Shown in pieces: positions 34,713 through 45,594 of a stretch of DNA of 64,000 nt. The notes below the pieces were generated by a model that saw nothing but the letters and a program-made list of their open reading frames with translations, did not search any database and had not been told where the DNA came from. Position numbers and translations under genes: made by a program. How positions within the stretch are numbered: the first letter of the stretch is position 1; every line of letters begins with the position of its first letter. Source of the stretch: Acidovorax sp. FJL06 (GTDB taxonomy: Bacteria > Pseudomonadota > Gammaproteobacteria > Burkholderiales > Burkholderiaceae_C); the NCBI RefSeq assembly GCF_003852545.1, contig NZ_QAJR01000020.1, positions 3,296 through 67,295 of the forward strand, given 5' to 3'.

Positions 34713-35801
34713 CTACACCTGCGTGACCAGCCCCACCATCTTCACTACCTCCAGGTCACGCCCCTTGACCGAGGCCAGCTCGGCGCGCAGGCGGTCGTTG
34801 TTCCAGCGCTCGTCGGGGGCGCCGCTGAGGTACCAGTCCGAACCGTTGTCGGCCAGGAGCATCCCGTAGGCCTTGAGCGCCGCCAGGATGGCCTGGGCCT
34901 CCGGGCTGAACGTGGCGGGAACGGCATACCCCGCCTTCAGCCGCACCCGCATGCCCATGGGCGGCAGGTTGGGGTCGGTGCTGGAGGAGGCGTAGTGCAT
35001 GGCCGGCGGCACGAACGCCCGGCGCGTGCGCGCCGCCGTGAAGCGCAGCGCATGGCGGATGCCCCCTGCGCCCAGCACGGCTTCGTCGTACCGCACCAGC
35101 CCGGGGAAGATGGGCAGCCCGGCGGCGTCGGCGCTGGTCCAGCCCGCCTTCGCGGTGGGCCGCACATTGTTGCTGTCGAGGTGGAACACCGCCCCGACAT
35201 CGGCCTGCCAGCGGTCGCCGCGCGCAAACGCGCGCCCGAGTTCATAGAGCCGCTGGTTGTCCCGGTCGAGGACGAGCACATGCCGGTCGCCATTCAGCCC
35301 CGGCGCGCCCTCCACGGGCGCGTCCAGCGGAACCGGAAATGGGCCGGGGTCGCTCTCGGCCGCGTAGGCCTGGTAGTCGATGGCCACCCGGGCCTGCTGG
35401 CCCGCGACCACCCGGTAGGGGATGCCGATGGGCGCGCCCTCCCACAGGCCGGCGCCGAAGTCGCGGTACAGGCCTTTGTCGGCACCGATGCTGGCGATCA
35501 GGCGCTCGGACGCCGGATCCACCTCGGCGCCGCTGATGTCGGTGTTCCACGGGTTGTCGGCCGGGAACGGGATGGCGCCGTTGAGCGCCGCACCGGCCCC
35601 CAGGCTGGCGCGGGAGAGGTTGCCATAGGCCACGCCGCCCGAGGGCGGTGCAGGCAAGGGCGACGGTGAGGGCCCGGCGGGCGCGGCCGGGCTGGGGGGG
35701 TTGCCGGGGCTGGCAGGGGCATCGCCCCCACCGCCTCCGCCACAGGCGGTGAGCAGCAGAACAGGAAGGGCCCCCAGGGCCCGGCGGCGTTGGCGTTGCA
35801 T
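34713..35801 (-). CDS. secreted lipoprotein of unknown function
   Basis: A 362-residue protein with a short signal peptide and lipobox LTAC (Cys20), followed by a glycine run and a Pro/Ser-rich linker (to about 55). The folded part has FPADNPWNTDISGAEVDPAS, AGLPIFPGLVRYDE, IRHALRFTAARTRRAFVPPA and the C-terminal KAYGMLLADNGSDWYLSGAP with DERWNND. These motifs recur in a widely distributed family of uncharacterised exported proteins; no activity is known to me. ATG 35801. It is monocistronic, downstream of mrdA on the same strand after a hairpin. Confidence 0.85.
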   Translation of the reverse strand: MQRQRRRALGALPVLLLTACGGGGGGDAPASPGNPPSPAAPAGPSPSPLPAPPSGGVAYGNLSRASLGAGAALNGAIPFPADNPWNTDISGAEVDPASERLIASIGADKGLYRDFGAGLWEGAPIGIPYRVVAGQQARVAIDYQAYAAESDPGPFPVPLDAPVEGAPGLNGDRHVLVLDRDNQRLYELGRAFARGDRWQADVGAVFHLDSNNVRPTAKAGWTSADAAGLPIFPGLVRYDEAVLGAGGIRHALRFTAARTRRAFVPPAMHYASSSTDPNLPPMGMRVRLKAGYAVPATFSPEAQAILAALKAYGMLLADNGSDWYLSGAPDERWNNDRLRAELASVKGRDLEVVKMVGLVTQV

Positions 35802-35895
35802 GGCGTCTCCGGTGCGCGGCAGTCTGGCGCGGCCCCCACACAGGGGCGGGCGGATTCTGCCGCAGAAGCCGCGCGCGGCCTGTTAGCAGATGTTC

Positions 35896-35916
35896 GCGGG
35901 GCCAGCGGGGCCCCGC
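35896..35916 (-). terminator. hairpin after the mre-mrdA operon
   Basis: GCGGGGCC-CCGCT-GGCCCCGC on the minus strand is a perfect 8-bp stem 23 bases after the mrdA stop codon. No T tract follows. It probably marks the end of the operon. Confidence 0.45.
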
Positions 35917-35938
35917 ACCGGGCAATTTTTGGCAGGGC

Positions 35939-37879
35939 TCAGGGCAACGGCAGCGCCACATCGGCCACCCGGCGGGGCTTGCCGATGGGGGCTGCAGCCT
36001 GCCCCTTCTGCACGGCGGCGATGTCTTCCTCGCTGGGGTACTCCCCGAGCAGCCAGTAGTCGAACACCCGGCGTGCGATGGGCGCGGCATGGGCGGCACC
36101 AAAGCCGGCGTTCTCCACGATCAACGCCAGGGCAATCGTGGGTTCTTCGGCGGGCGCGAACGCGGCGAACAGGGAATGGTCGCGCTGGTGCTCCTCCAGC
36201 GCCTTGGCGTTGTACTTCACGTTCTGCCCCAGGCTCACGGCCTGGGCCGTGCCCGTCTTGCCCGCCGAGGTGTAGGGCGCGCCCGCAAACACACGGGTGC
36301 CCGTGCCCCCCTTGTTCACGGCCACCAGGGCGTTGCGCACCAGCTCCACATGCCGGGGCTGGTAGCCCAGGTTCTGGCCCGGGGGCTGGACGATCTCGGT
36401 GACCACCCCGGTGACCGCGTTTTTCACAGCCTTGGCCATGTGGGGCCGGTAGCGCGTACCGCCGTTGGCCAGCGTGGCCTCGGCCAGCGCCAGCTGCAGC
36501 ATGGTGAAGTTGTTGTAGCCCTGGCCGATGCCCAGCGACACGGTCTCGCCCGGGAACCAGCGCTTCATGTCGGCGCGCTTGTAGGTGTTGCGCTTCCACT
36601 CGGTGCTGGGCAAGGTGCCGCGCACCTCGCCGTTGAGGTCGATGCCCGTGGACTGGCCCAAGCCCAGCGGTTTCATGAAATCGTGGATGGCGTCCACGCC
36701 CATCTCCACGGCCAGCGAATAGAAGTAGGTATTGCTGGAGAACTGGATGGCGCGGTGCATGTCCACGCCGCCCAGCCCGCCCTCGTGGCTGCGGAAGGTG
36801 TGGCCACCAAAGGTGTAGAAGCCCGGGTCGTTGATCACCAGGCTGGGCGAGCGCTTGTTCAGCTGCAGCGCCCCCAGGGCCATGAAGGGCTTGTAGGTGG
36901 AGCCGGGGGGGTACGTGCCGCGCAGGGCGCGGTTGAGCAGCGGCTTGTCGATGGACTCGTTGAGCGCGGTCCAGTTGTCCACGTCGATGCCTTCGACGAA
37001 GAGGTTGGGGTCGAACGTGGGCTTGCTCACCAGCGCCAGGATCTCGCCATTGCGCGGGTCGATGGCCACCAGCGCCCCGCGGCGGCTGCCGTACAGCTCC
37101 TCGATGAGTTTTTGCAGCTTGATGTCGATGGACAGCATCACGCTGTCGCCGGGCGTGGCCGCGTGGCTGGAGAGCTTGCGCACCGCGCGCCCGCCGGCCG
37201 AGGTCTCCATCTGCTCCACACCCGTGGCGCCATGCAGGGCCGACTCGAAGCTCTGCTCGACGCCCAGCTTGCCGATGTATTCGGTGCCCCGGTAGTTGGC
37301 CTCGTCGTCCGAGTCCTGGATGCGGGCCTTCTCGTTCTGGTTGATGCGGCCGATGTAGCCGATGGCGTGGCTGGCCACGTCGCCCAGCGGGTAGTTGCGA
37401 AACAGGCGCGCCTTGATGTCCACGCCGGGGAAGCGGTAGCGCTGGGCGGTGAAGCGGGCCACCTCCTGGTCCGTCAGGCGCGTGCGGATGGGCAGGGATT
37501 CGAAGTTGCGCGACTCCTCCATGAGCCGCTTGAAGCGCCGGCGGTCGCGCGCCTGGATGTCCACGATCTTGGCCAGCTCGTCGATGGTCTCGTCGAGCAC
37601 GCCCGCACGCGAGGGCGTGATCTCCAGCGTGTAGGCCGAGTAGTTGGTCGCCAGCACCACGCCGTTGCGGTCCAGGATGAGCCCCCGGTTGGGCACGATG
37701 GGCACGACCGCCGTGCGGTTGCTCTCGGCCTGCGCGGCCAGGTCGTCGTGCCGGACCACCTGCAGGAAGATCAGCCGGGCCAGCACCAGGCAGAGCGCAG
37801 CCAGCACCACCAGGCCCACCACCACGGCACGCACCCGAAAACGCGAAGCGTCGGCTTCGCTGCTGCGCAGTTCGGTCAT
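35939..37879 (-). CDS. mrdA: penicillin-binding protein 2
   Basis: The class B transpeptidase of the elongasome, cross-linking lateral-wall peptidoglycan. In 646 residues: one N-terminal membrane anchor (about 17-40), the pedestal domain with NRGLILDRNG, and the transpeptidase domain with STYK (Ser327), SSN (381-383) and KTG (541-543). It completes the mreB-mreC-mreD-mrdA unit, starting 10 bases after mreD. Its usual partner rodA is not next in line: after the mrdA stop codon there is a hairpin and an unrelated lipoprotein gene. Confidence 0.96.
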   Translation of the reverse strand: MTELRSSEADASRFRVRAVVVGLVVLAALCLVLARLIFLQVVRHDDLAAQAESNRTAVVPIVPNRGLILDRNGVVLATNYSAYTLEITPSRAGVLDETIDELAKIVDIQARDRRRFKRLMEESRNFESLPIRTRLTDQEVARFTAQRYRFPGVDIKARLFRNYPLGDVASHAIGYIGRINQNEKARIQDSDDEANYRGTEYIGKLGVEQSFESALHGATGVEQMETSAGGRAVRKLSSHAATPGDSVMLSIDIKLQKLIEELYGSRRGALVAIDPRNGEILALVSKPTFDPNLFVEGIDVDNWTALNESIDKPLLNRALRGTYPPGSTYKPFMALGALQLNKRSPSLVINDPGFYTFGGHTFRSHEGGLGGVDMHRAIQFSSNTYFYSLAVEMGVDAIHDFMKPLGLGQSTGIDLNGEVRGTLPSTEWKRNTYKRADMKRWFPGETVSLGIGQGYNNFTMLQLALAEATLANGGTRYRPHMAKAVKNAVTGVVTEIVQPPGQNLGYQPRHVELVRNALVAVNKGGTGTRVFAGAPYTSAGKTGTAQAVSLGQNVKYNAKALEEHQRDHSLFAAFAPAEEPTIALALIVENAGFGAAHAAPIARRVFDYWLLGEYPSEEDIAAVQKGQAAAPIGKPRRVADVALPLP

Positions 37880-37889
37880 GTCGTCAATG

Positions 37890-38408
37890 TCACAAAGGCC
37901 TGCTCTTGTCGCTGTCGGGCGGGCGGCGCTGGGGCGCCAGCAGCACCCAGCTGGCCAGGGGCCAGAGCAGGGCTTCGATCAGCGGCGCCAGAAAACTCCA
38001 CAGTCCCGGGAAGATGCCCCCGGACACCATGCGCAGCAACAGCTCGATCGCGTGGGCCAGCGCAAACAGCGGAAGCACCTGCAGCGCCTGCGACGGCACA
38101 CTGAACCACAGCAGGCGGCGGTGGATGGCAATGGCGCCAAAGGACAGCACGGTGTACGACAGCGCATGCTGGCCCAGCAGCGCCGACTGGCTCACGTCCA
38201 TGCACAGCCCCAGCACAAACGCCGCGCCCATGCCGATGCGCAGCGGCTGGTGCACGCCCCAAAACACGAGCAGCACCATGAGCAGGTCGGGCATCCAGAC
38301 GATGCGGCCCAGCGGCAGCATGTTGATGGCCAGGCCCGCCACCAGGCTGGCCCAGATGAACACCGGGTTCACCGGCATCAGCAGGGGCTCACCACGCGGC
38401 ATGATCAT
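37890..38408 (-). CDS. mreD: rod shape-determining protein MreD
   Basis: A 172-residue inner-membrane protein of the elongasome, with about five helices. Family-typical segments are LPLGRIVWMPDLLMVLLVFW, GMGAAFVLGLCMDVSQSALL and a C-terminal helix ending near SWVLLAPQ. I chose ATG 38408 (MIMPRGEPLLMPVNPVF), with AAAGGA 8 bases upstream; a second ATG two codons later is also possible. It sits between mreC and mrdA in the standard order. Confidence 0.93.
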   Translation of the reverse strand: MIMPRGEPLLMPVNPVFIWASLVAGLAINMLPLGRIVWMPDLLMVLLVFWGVHQPLRIGMGAAFVLGLCMDVSQSALLGQHALSYTVLSFGAIAIHRRLLWFSVPSQALQVLPLFALAHAIELLLRMVSGGIFPGLWSFLAPLIEALLWPLASWVLLAPQRRPPDSDKSRPL

Positions 38409-38448
38409 GGCGTGCGTCCTTTCATCTTCGTCATGCAGGGGGCGCCGC

Positions 38449-39372
38449 TCACTTGCGCCCTCCGCGCTTGTTCGCAGGCACGGGGTGCGCCGGTTCGGGG
38501 CGGGGCAGCTCGTTGTCGCCCAGCGGCTTGAGCACCACCACATGGCGCGCGCCCTGCACCTGGGCCAAGGGTGTGCAGTAGATGCGGGCAAACGCGGAAT
38601 CGGCCCGGCGCTCCACCCGCACCACCCGTGCCACGGGCAGGCCCGGGGGGTACAGGCCGTCCACGCCGCTGGTGGTCAGCAGGTCGTCTTCGCGGATGTC
38701 GGCATTGGCCGGCATGAAGCGCAGCTCCATGCCGCCGCCATGCCCGGCCACGGGGTCGCCATAGGCCACGCCCCGCACGCCGGTGCGGATGTTCAGCACG
38801 GGAATCGCCTGGTCGCGGTCCACCAGCAGCGTGACCTCGCTCACCAGGGGGAACACCCGCGTGACCTGGCCCAGCACCCCGGCCTCGTCCATGACGGGCG
38901 CGCCCAGTTCGACGCCCCCCACCTGCCCCCGGTCCAGCACCACGCGGCGCGTGTAGGGGTCGGCAGTGTCGTAGATCACCTCGGCCGCCTGGGCCGGTGT
39001 CTGCAGCCGGTCGCGCAGCTCCAGCAGCTTGCGCAAGCGGCCGTTTTCCAGCGCCAGTTGCTCGGCATGGTTGGCGCGCTGGCCCATCAGCGCCATCTTC
39101 TTGCGTGCGGCGTCCAGGTCCTCCTGGGCGGTCTGCAGCGACTGGAAGTAGCCAGAGCCATGGCTGGCGAACTCCACCGGTTTGAGCATCAGCCATTGCA
39201 CCGGGTAGAGCACGGTGGCCACCACCTTGCGGAACGGGCCCGTGATCTGGAAGCGCGCGTCCGCCACCATCAGGAACAGCGCCAGCGCACTGAACACGGC
39301 CAAACGCGACAGGGCCGAAGGGCCCTGTTTGAAGAAAGGGGGAGCGCTGCGCTCCAGGGTACCGATGGGCAT
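38449..39372 (-). CDS. mreC: rod shape-determining protein MreC
   Basis: A 307-residue elongasome scaffold: short cytoplasmic start, a membrane helix (about 20-40), a periplasmic coiled coil (about 75-118: AQEDLDAARKKMALMGQRAN, LALENGRLRKLLELRD) and two beta domains (AAEVIYDTADPYTRRVVLDR, VMDEAGVLGQVTRVFPLVSE, LLTTSGVDGLYPPGLPVARV). It binds MreD and PBP2 and activates the transpeptidase. The Pro-rich, basic tail is typical of this order. It lies 144 bases after mreB. Confidence 0.95.
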   Translation of the reverse strand: MPIGTLERSAPPFFKQGPSALSRLAVFSALALFLMVADARFQITGPFRKVVATVLYPVQWLMLKPVEFASHGSGYFQSLQTAQEDLDAARKKMALMGQRANHAEQLALENGRLRKLLELRDRLQTPAQAAEVIYDTADPYTRRVVLDRGQVGGVELGAPVMDEAGVLGQVTRVFPLVSEVTLLVDRDQAIPVLNIRTGVRGVAYGDPVAGHGGGMELRFMPANADIREDDLLTTSGVDGLYPPGLPVARVVRVERRADSAFARIYCTPLAQVQGARHVVVLKPLGDNELPRPEPAHPVPANKRGGRK

Positions 39373-39516
39373 GGTGCGCAGCAGTCAGGACAGGCCGCGT
39401 GGAGGCCGCTCCACGGGCGCATGCTCAGGATGAAGCATTGGAGCGGGTGCAGTCATGCAGTTCATGAGCGGGATTCAGGGTGGACGACAGTGCCTGCAAC
39501 CACCAGGCCCACGGGC

Positions 39517-40560
<1,044 letters not shown>

Positions 40561-40655
40561 TCAAAAGTCCTCTCAGGCACGGCATGCACGTCGGCCTGCC
40601 ATCGCCAGGTATTCAGGGGTGTTTATTGGCTTTTTTCACGCAATTGACTCCCATT

Positions 40656-40680
40656 CCGGGAGCTTTGCGGCAAAGCCGGG
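40656..40680. promoter_or_regulatory. inverted repeat in the mreB/gatC divergent region
   Basis: CCGGGAGCTTTGC-G-GCAAAGCCGGG is a near-perfect inverted repeat (core GCTTTGC/GCAAAGC) directly before GATAAT (40680-40685), a possible -10 box for gatCAB. It may be an operator; no binding protein is recognised. Confidence 0.35.
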
Positions 40681-40765
40681 ATAATACCCCATCCCCTGTG
40701 AATAACTCCCTTCGGCACCGCCCGGATCACAGCTTTACGTCTGGTTTCTTTAGATTCTCCTCCCT

Positions 40766-41065
40766 ATGGCACTGACCCCCCAGGACATCGGCCGCATCGC
40801 CAACTTGGCGCGGCTTGAGCTGACACCTGCCGAAAGTGAGCGCATGCTCACCCAGCTCAACGGCTTCTTTGACATCGTGGAAAAGATGCGGGCTGTGGAT
40901 ACCTCGGGCCTCGCGCCCCTGGCCCACCCCGTGGCCGCCATCCAGGACGTGCAGCTGCGCCTGCGCGAAGACATCGCCAGCGAGCCCAACCAGCGCGAAG
41001 CCAACCAGCAAAGCGCCCCCGCTGTCGAACGAGGCCTGTTCCTCGTGCCCAAAGTGATCGAGTAA
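40766..41065 (+). CDS. gatC: Asp/Glu-tRNA amidotransferase subunit C
   Basis: A 99-residue subunit that wraps around GatA and holds the GatCAB complex together. Family blocks: [31 protein letters not shown] and the C-terminal [11 protein letters not shown]. First gene of gatC-gatA-gatB; gatA begins 12 bases later. ATG 40766 gives [10 protein letters not shown], the usual start. Confidence 0.95.
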   Translation: MALTPQDIGRIANLARLELTPAESERMLTQLNGFFDIVEKMRAVDTSGLAPLAHPVAAIQDVQLRLREDIASEPNQREANQQSAPAVERGLFLVPKVIE

Positions 41066-41077
41066 GAGCCCTGCCGC

Positions 41078-42571
41078 ATGACTTCCACCGCATTGCATGA
41101 CCTGGGCGTGGCCCAGCTGGCCACCGAACTGCGCGAACGCCGCGTTTCGGCCGTCGAAACCGCCCAGCATTTCCTTGACCGCGCAGCGGCCCACCAGAAC
41201 CTGGGCGCCTACGTGGCCGTGAACCCCGACACCACCCTGGCCCAGGCCCGCGCACAGGATGCCGCCATCGCCGCAGGCACGGCAGGCCCCCTGGCCGGCG
41301 TGCCCATTGCCCACAAGGACATCTTTGTCACGCGCGGCTTCCCCAGCACCGCCGGATCGAAGATGCTCGCAGGCTACCAGTCGCCGTTCGACGCCACCGT
41401 GGTCACCCGCCTGGCCGAGGCCGGCGCCGTGACCCTGGGCAAGCTCAACTGCGACGAGTTCGCCATGGGCTCGGCCAACGAGAACTCCGCCGTTGCCCCC
41501 GTGGGCTTTGACGCCCCCGCCCCGGTGCGCAACCCCTGGGCCACCGACCGCATCCCGGGCGGCTCGTCCGGCGGCAGCGCCGTGGCCGTGGCCGCGCGCC
41601 TGGCCCCGGGCGTGACCGGCACCGACACGGGCGGCTCCATCCGCCAGCCCGCCTCGTTCTGCGGCATCACCGGCATCAAGCCCACCTATGGCCGCGCCAG
41701 CCGCTACGGCATGATCGCGTTCGCCTCCAGCCTGGACCAGGCCGGCCCCATGGCCCGCTCGGCCGAGGACTGCGCCCTGCTGCTATCCGCCATGTGCGGC
41801 CCCGACCCGGACCGCGACTCCACATCTTTGGATGTCCCCGCCGAAAACTTCAGCGCCCAGCTGAACGACAGCATTGAAGGCCTGCGCATCGGCATCCCGG
41901 CTGAATTTTTTGGCGACGGCCTGGCGCCCGACGTGCGCACCGCTGTCGATGCCGCCCTGAAGGAATACGAAAAGCTCGGCGCCAAGCTCGTGCCCATCAG
42001 CCTGCCGCGCACCGAGCTGTCCATCCCGGTCTACTACATCATTGCGCCCGCCGAGGCGTCGTCCAACCTCAGCCGCTTCGACGGCGTGAAGTTCGGCCAC
42101 CGTGCCAAGGATTACACGGACCTGGTGGACATGTACAAGAAGACCCGCGCCGAAGGCTTTGGCGACGAGGTCAAGCGCCGCATCATGATCGGCGCCTACG
42201 TGCTCTCGCACGGCTACTACGACGCCTACTACCTGCAGGCGCAGAAGATCCGCCGCATGATCGCCGACGACTTCCAGAACGCGTTCCAGAGCTGCGACGT
42301 GATCGCCGGCCCCGTGGCCCCCACCGTGGCCTGGAAGCTGGGTGACCACGGCAACGACCCGCTGGCTGACTACCTGGCCGACATCTTCACCCTGCCCGGC
42401 TCGCTGGCCGGCCTGCCCGGCATGAGCGTGCCCGCCGGTTTTGGCGAAGGCGGCATGCCCGTGGGCCTGCAGCTGATTGGCAACTACTTCCAGGAAGCCC
42501 GCCTTCTGAACGCTGCACACCGCCTGCAGCAAGCCACCGATTTCCACCTCCGTCGCCCGGAGGGTTTCTGA
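41078..42571 (+). CDS. gatA: Asp/Glu-tRNA amidotransferase subunit A
   Basis: The glutaminase subunit of GatCAB, releasing ammonia used to amidate Glu-tRNA(Gln) or Asp-tRNA(Asn). In 497 residues the amidase Ser-cis-Ser-Lys triad is Lys80 (AHKDIF), Ser163 (GGSSGGS) and Ser187 ([10 protein letters not shown]). Other blocks: [16 protein letters not shown] and [18 protein letters not shown]. gatB follows one base after the stop codon. Needed in bacteria that lack GlnRS or AsnRS; which tRNA is served here cannot be told from the window. Confidence 0.97.
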   Translation: MTSTALHDLGVAQLATELRERRVSAVETAQHFLDRAAAHQNLGAYVAVNPDTTLAQARAQDAAIAAGTAGPLAGVPIAHKDIFVTRGFPSTAGSKMLAGYQSPFDATVVTRLAEAGAVTLGKLNCDEFAMGSANENSAVAPVGFDAPAPVRNPWATDRIPGGSSGGSAVAVAARLAPGVTGTDTGGSIRQPASFCGITGIKPTYGRASRYGMIAFASSLDQAGPMARSAEDCALLLSAMCGPDPDRDSTSLDVPAENFSAQLNDSIEGLRIGIPAEFFGDGLAPDVRTAVDAALKEYEKLGAKLVPISLPRTELSIPVYYIIAPAEASSNLSRFDGVKFGHRAKDYTDLVDMYKKTRAEGFGDEVKRRIMIGAYVLSHGYYDAYYLQAQKIRRMIADDFQNAFQSCDVIAGPVAPTVAWKLGDHGNDPLADYLADIFTLPGSLAGLPGMSVPAGFGEGGMPVGLQLIGNYFQEARLLNAAHRLQQATDFHLRRPEGF

Positions 42572-42572
42572 C

Positions 42573-44021
42573 ATGACCGCGAAACTCATCCACGGTTACG
42601 AAGTCGTCATCGGCTTCGAAACCCACACCCAGCTCGCCACCCAGAGCAAGATCTTCAGCCGCGCCGCCACCGCCTTTGGCGCCGAGCCCAACACCCAGGC
42701 CTGCGCCGTGGACTTGGCCCTGCCCGGCACCCTGCCCGTGATGAACCGCGAGGCCGTGGCCTGCGCTATTAAATTAGGACTGGCCCTCGGCTCCCACATT
42801 GCCGAGAAGAGCATTTTTGCGCGCAAGAACTACTTCTACCCCGACCTGCCCAAGGGCTACCAGATCAGCCAGTTCGAGATCCCGGTCGTGCAAGGCGGCG
42901 AGGTGTCGTTCTTTCTGGGTGACGAGAAGAAGACCGTGCGCCTGGTGCGTGCCCACCTCGAAGAAGACGCGGGCAAGTCGCTGCACGAGGACTTCATCGG
43001 CCAATCGGGCATCGATCTGAACCGTGCGGGCACGCCCCTCTTGGAGATCGTGACCGAGCCCGACATGGGCTCCAGCGAAGAAGCCGTGGCCTACGCCAAG
43101 GAGCTGCACAAGATCGTGACCTGGATCGGCATCTGCGACGGCAACATGCAGGAAGGCAGCTTCCGCTGCGATGCCAACGTGTCGGTGCGCAAGCCGGGCC
43201 AGCCGCTGGGCACGCGCCGTGAGATCAAGAACCTGAATTCGTTCAAGTTCATGCAGCAGGCCATCGACTACGAGATCCGCTGGCAGATCGAAGAGATCGA
43301 AGACGGACGCGCCATCCAGCAGGCCACCGTGCTGTTCGACCCCGACACGGGCGAGACGCGCGCGATGCGCACCAAGGAAGACGCTGCCGACTACCGCTAC
43401 TTCCCCGACCCGGACCTGCCTCCGCTCCATATTTCACAGCACTGGATCGAGGAACAGCGCGCCCAGATGGCCGAACTGCCCCGCACCATGGCGGCGCGCT
43501 TCGTGGCCGACTACAGCCTGCCCGAATACGACGCCACGACGCTCACCCAGAGCAAGGCCATGGCCGCCTACTTCGAAGCCGCCGCCAAGGCCTGCGGTCA
43601 GGCCAAGCTCGCCAGCAACTGGATCATGGGCGAGGTCTCGCGCCGCCTGAACCTGGCCGAGATCGGCATTGAGCAGGCGCCCGTGCCCTCGGGCCAGCTA
43701 GCGGCATTGATTACACGCATTGCCGACGGCACCATCTCCAACAACGCGGCCAAGCAGGTGTTCGACGCACTGTGGACCGGTGAAGGCCACGAGGTGGATG
43801 CCGTCATCGAGGCCAAGGGCCTCAAGCAGATGAACGACTCCGGCGCGCTGGAAAAAATCATCGACGAGGTGATCGCCGCCAACGCCGACAACGTGGCCCA
43901 GTTCCGCGCGGGCAAGGACAAGGCGTTCAATGCGCTGGTCGGCCAGATCATGAAGGCCAGCAAGGGCAAGGCGAACCCGACGCAGGTGAACGAGCTGCTG
44001 CGCGCCATGCTGGCCGGCTGA
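42573..44021 (+). CDS. gatB: Asp/Glu-tRNA amidotransferase subunit B
   Basis: The kinase and tRNA-binding subunit of GatCAB: activates the tRNA-bound Glu or Asp with ATP and amidates it with ammonia from GatA. In 482 residues: [20 protein letters not shown] near the start, [54 protein letters not shown], then the helical and YqeY-like tail (about 330-482). The stop codon is followed by an intrinsic terminator at 44090. It is the last gene of the operon. Confidence 0.97.
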   Translation: MTAKLIHGYEVVIGFETHTQLATQSKIFSRAATAFGAEPNTQACAVDLALPGTLPVMNREAVACAIKLGLALGSHIAEKSIFARKNYFYPDLPKGYQISQFEIPVVQGGEVSFFLGDEKKTVRLVRAHLEEDAGKSLHEDFIGQSGIDLNRAGTPLLEIVTEPDMGSSEEAVAYAKELHKIVTWIGICDGNMQEGSFRCDANVSVRKPGQPLGTRREIKNLNSFKFMQQAIDYEIRWQIEEIEDGRAIQQATVLFDPDTGETRAMRTKEDAADYRYFPDPDLPPLHISQHWIEEQRAQMAELPRTMAARFVADYSLPEYDATTLTQSKAMAAYFEAAAKACGQAKLASNWIMGEVSRRLNLAEIGIEQAPVPSGQLAALITRIADGTISNNAAKQVFDALWTGEGHEVDAVIEAKGLKQMNDSGALEKIIDEVIAANADNVAQFRAGKDKAFNALVGQIMKASKGKANPTQVNELLRAMLAG

Positions 44022-44089
44022 GAAGCCGGGCCGCACCCGCCACCAACAGATCATCGGACAGCAGATCGCTGAACCATGACCAAAACAAT

Positions 44090-44109
44090 GGGGCCTCACG
44101 GGCCCCTTT
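44090..44109 (+). terminator. intrinsic terminator of gatCAB
   Basis: GGGGCC-TCACG-GGCCCC followed by TTTGTTGTT, 68 bases after the gatB stop codon on the plus strand. Confidence 0.75.
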
Positions 44110-44178
44110 GTTGTTGGTGTTCTGGAGATTCTCAGTGCCTGCTGCTGCAGTCGCCGCAGCTACGGCGCCGCAACCCCT

Positions 44179-44880
44179 TCACGGCCGTACGCCCGCGGGG
44201 GCCGCGTCGCTGGCCGGCGCAACGGTGGCCGGCGCGGGCAGGCGCTGCGCATCCCACAGCTTGCGCAACTGGGCCAGTTCGGCATCAAAGCGCTGGTGCA
44301 CGCGCCGCTTTTCCTGATCCTGCCCGGCAATGAAGCGCTGCTGCTCGGCAATGCCGTCTTCGTTCTCGGCAATCTTGCGGCGCAGCACCAGGGGGGCCTT
44401 GCTGGGGTCGCGCTTGTAGAACTCCATCTCCACCTCAAACGCTTTTTGCTGCTGCTTGAGCTCCACGATGCGTTTCTCGGCGGTGGCGGTCACGTCATCG
44501 ACCATCTGGATGGCCGCTGCGCGCTCCACATCGTGGGTGGCCTTGTCGGGGTAGCGGGTGGTGAGCACGCGCTCGCGGCGGCGCTCTTCCACTTCACGGC
44601 TACGCGCTTCGGCCTCCTTGCGGCGCTGGGCCTCCTGGGCCGCGCGTTCCTGCTCGGTGAGCGAGGGGCCGATCTGCCGGCGCACGGTGCCCGAGGGGCT
44701 CAGCTCGCGCTGCTCCCGGTCCAGGCACTCGGGGATGGGGCGGTCGGCGGTCAGCCGCCGGCCATTGCGGTCCACGCAGGTGTAGATGCCGCCAGACGCA
44801 CCTTGCTGCGCCCGCGCAATATCGGCAGCCAGGGTGGCCAGCAGAACCCCGCCCATGATCCACGCCGATTTGCTGCTCAA
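44179..44880 (-). CDS. DUF4124 domain-containing exported protein
   Basis: A 233-residue periplasmic protein. Signal peptide (about 1-24, AWIMGGVLLATLAADIARA), a DUF4124 N-terminal beta domain (GIYTCVDRNGRRLTADRPIP with Cys35 and Cys52), then a long charged coiled coil (about 75-215). The start is a TTG at 44880, five bases after the pyrE stop codon; the only ATG nearby (44856) would remove the basic N-region of the signal peptide. It is probably coupled to pyrE. The role is unknown. Confidence 0.85.
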   Translation of the reverse strand: MSSKSAWIMGGVLLATLAADIARAQQGASGGIYTCVDRNGRRLTADRPIPECLDREQRELSPSGTVRRQIGPSLTEQERAAQEAQRRKEAEARSREVEERRRERVLTTRYPDKATHDVERAAAIQMVDDVTATAEKRIVELKQQQKAFEVEMEFYKRDPSKAPLVLRRKIAENEDGIAEQQRFIAGQDQEKRRVHQRFDAELAQLRKLWDAQRLPAPATVAPASDAAPAGVRP

Positions 44881-44885
44881 GTCAT

Positions 44886-45584
44886 CTACCCCTCGTTGAC
44901 GCCGTAACGCTGGCGGTAGGCCAGCACTTTTTCGTGGTGGGAGCGCATTGCATCTTCCCCATTTTGCTCAAGGTAGAGCAATAAGTCTGCCAGACGCGCA
45001 ATGGCGCACACCTGCATGCCCAGCTGGTTGCGCACGTACTGCACGGCGCTGTGGTCTACGTCCTGGCCATTCTCGGTGGCTTTTTCCTGGCGGTCCAGCG
45101 CAATGGCCACCGCATGCGGCGTGGCGCCTGCCGCCTTGATGATGGCGATGGACTCGCGCGCGGCGGTGCCGGCCGACATCACATCGTCCACGATCAGCAC
45201 CCGGCCCTGCAGCGGCGCGCCCACCAGGGTGCCGCCTTCGCCGTGGTCCTTGGCCTCCTTGCGGTTGTAGGCAAAGGGCACGTTGCGGCCCAGGCGCGCC
45301 AGCTCCACCGCCACGGTGGCCGCCAGCGGAATGCCCTTGTAGGCCGGGCCGAACACCATGTCGAATTCGATGCCGCTGGCCAGCAGGGCTTTTGCATAGA
45401 ATTCCGCGAGCCGGCCGATCTTGCGGCCGTCGTCGAACAGGCCGGCATTGAAGAAGTAGGGGCTCAGGCGCCCGGCCTTGGTCTTGAATTCGCCAAACCG
45501 CAGCACGCCCGACTCGACGGCAAAACGGACGAAATCCTGCGCCAGCAGGCCCTGCTCAGAGGTTTGCGCGCCAACATCCACCAT
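44886..45584 (-). CDS. pyrE: orotate phosphoribosyltransferase
   Basis: Makes orotidine 5'-phosphate from orotate and PRPP in pyrimidine synthesis. In 232 residues: LRFGEFKTKAGRLSPYFFNA (orotate side), FGPAYKGIPLAATVAVEL, AYNRKEAKDHGEGG (flexible loop) and the PRPP motif VDDVMSAGTA (132-141). ATG 45584 (MVDVGAQ) has AAGGA upstream; longer readings are open-frame artefacts over xth. Its first bases overlap the start region of the divergent xth gene. Confidence 0.96.
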   Translation of the reverse strand: MVDVGAQTSEQGLLAQDFVRFAVESGVLRFGEFKTKAGRLSPYFFNAGLFDDGRKIGRLAEFYAKALLASGIEFDMVFGPAYKGIPLAATVAVELARLGRNVPFAYNRKEAKDHGEGGTLVGAPLQGRVLIVDDVMSAGTAARESIAIIKAAGATPHAVAIALDRQEKATENGQDVDHSAVQYVRNQLGMQVCAIARLADLLLYLEQNGEDAMRSHHEKVLAYRQRYGVNEG

Positions 45585-45594
45585 GGGGAAATCC

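Noticed and set aside
44878-44896. Repeat copy at the TTG start of the DUF4124 gene (TTGAGCAGCAAATC)
   Set aside because: Only the last dozen bases resemble the AGCGCT repeat; the diagnostic CAGCTAT block is missing, so chance similarity is likely.
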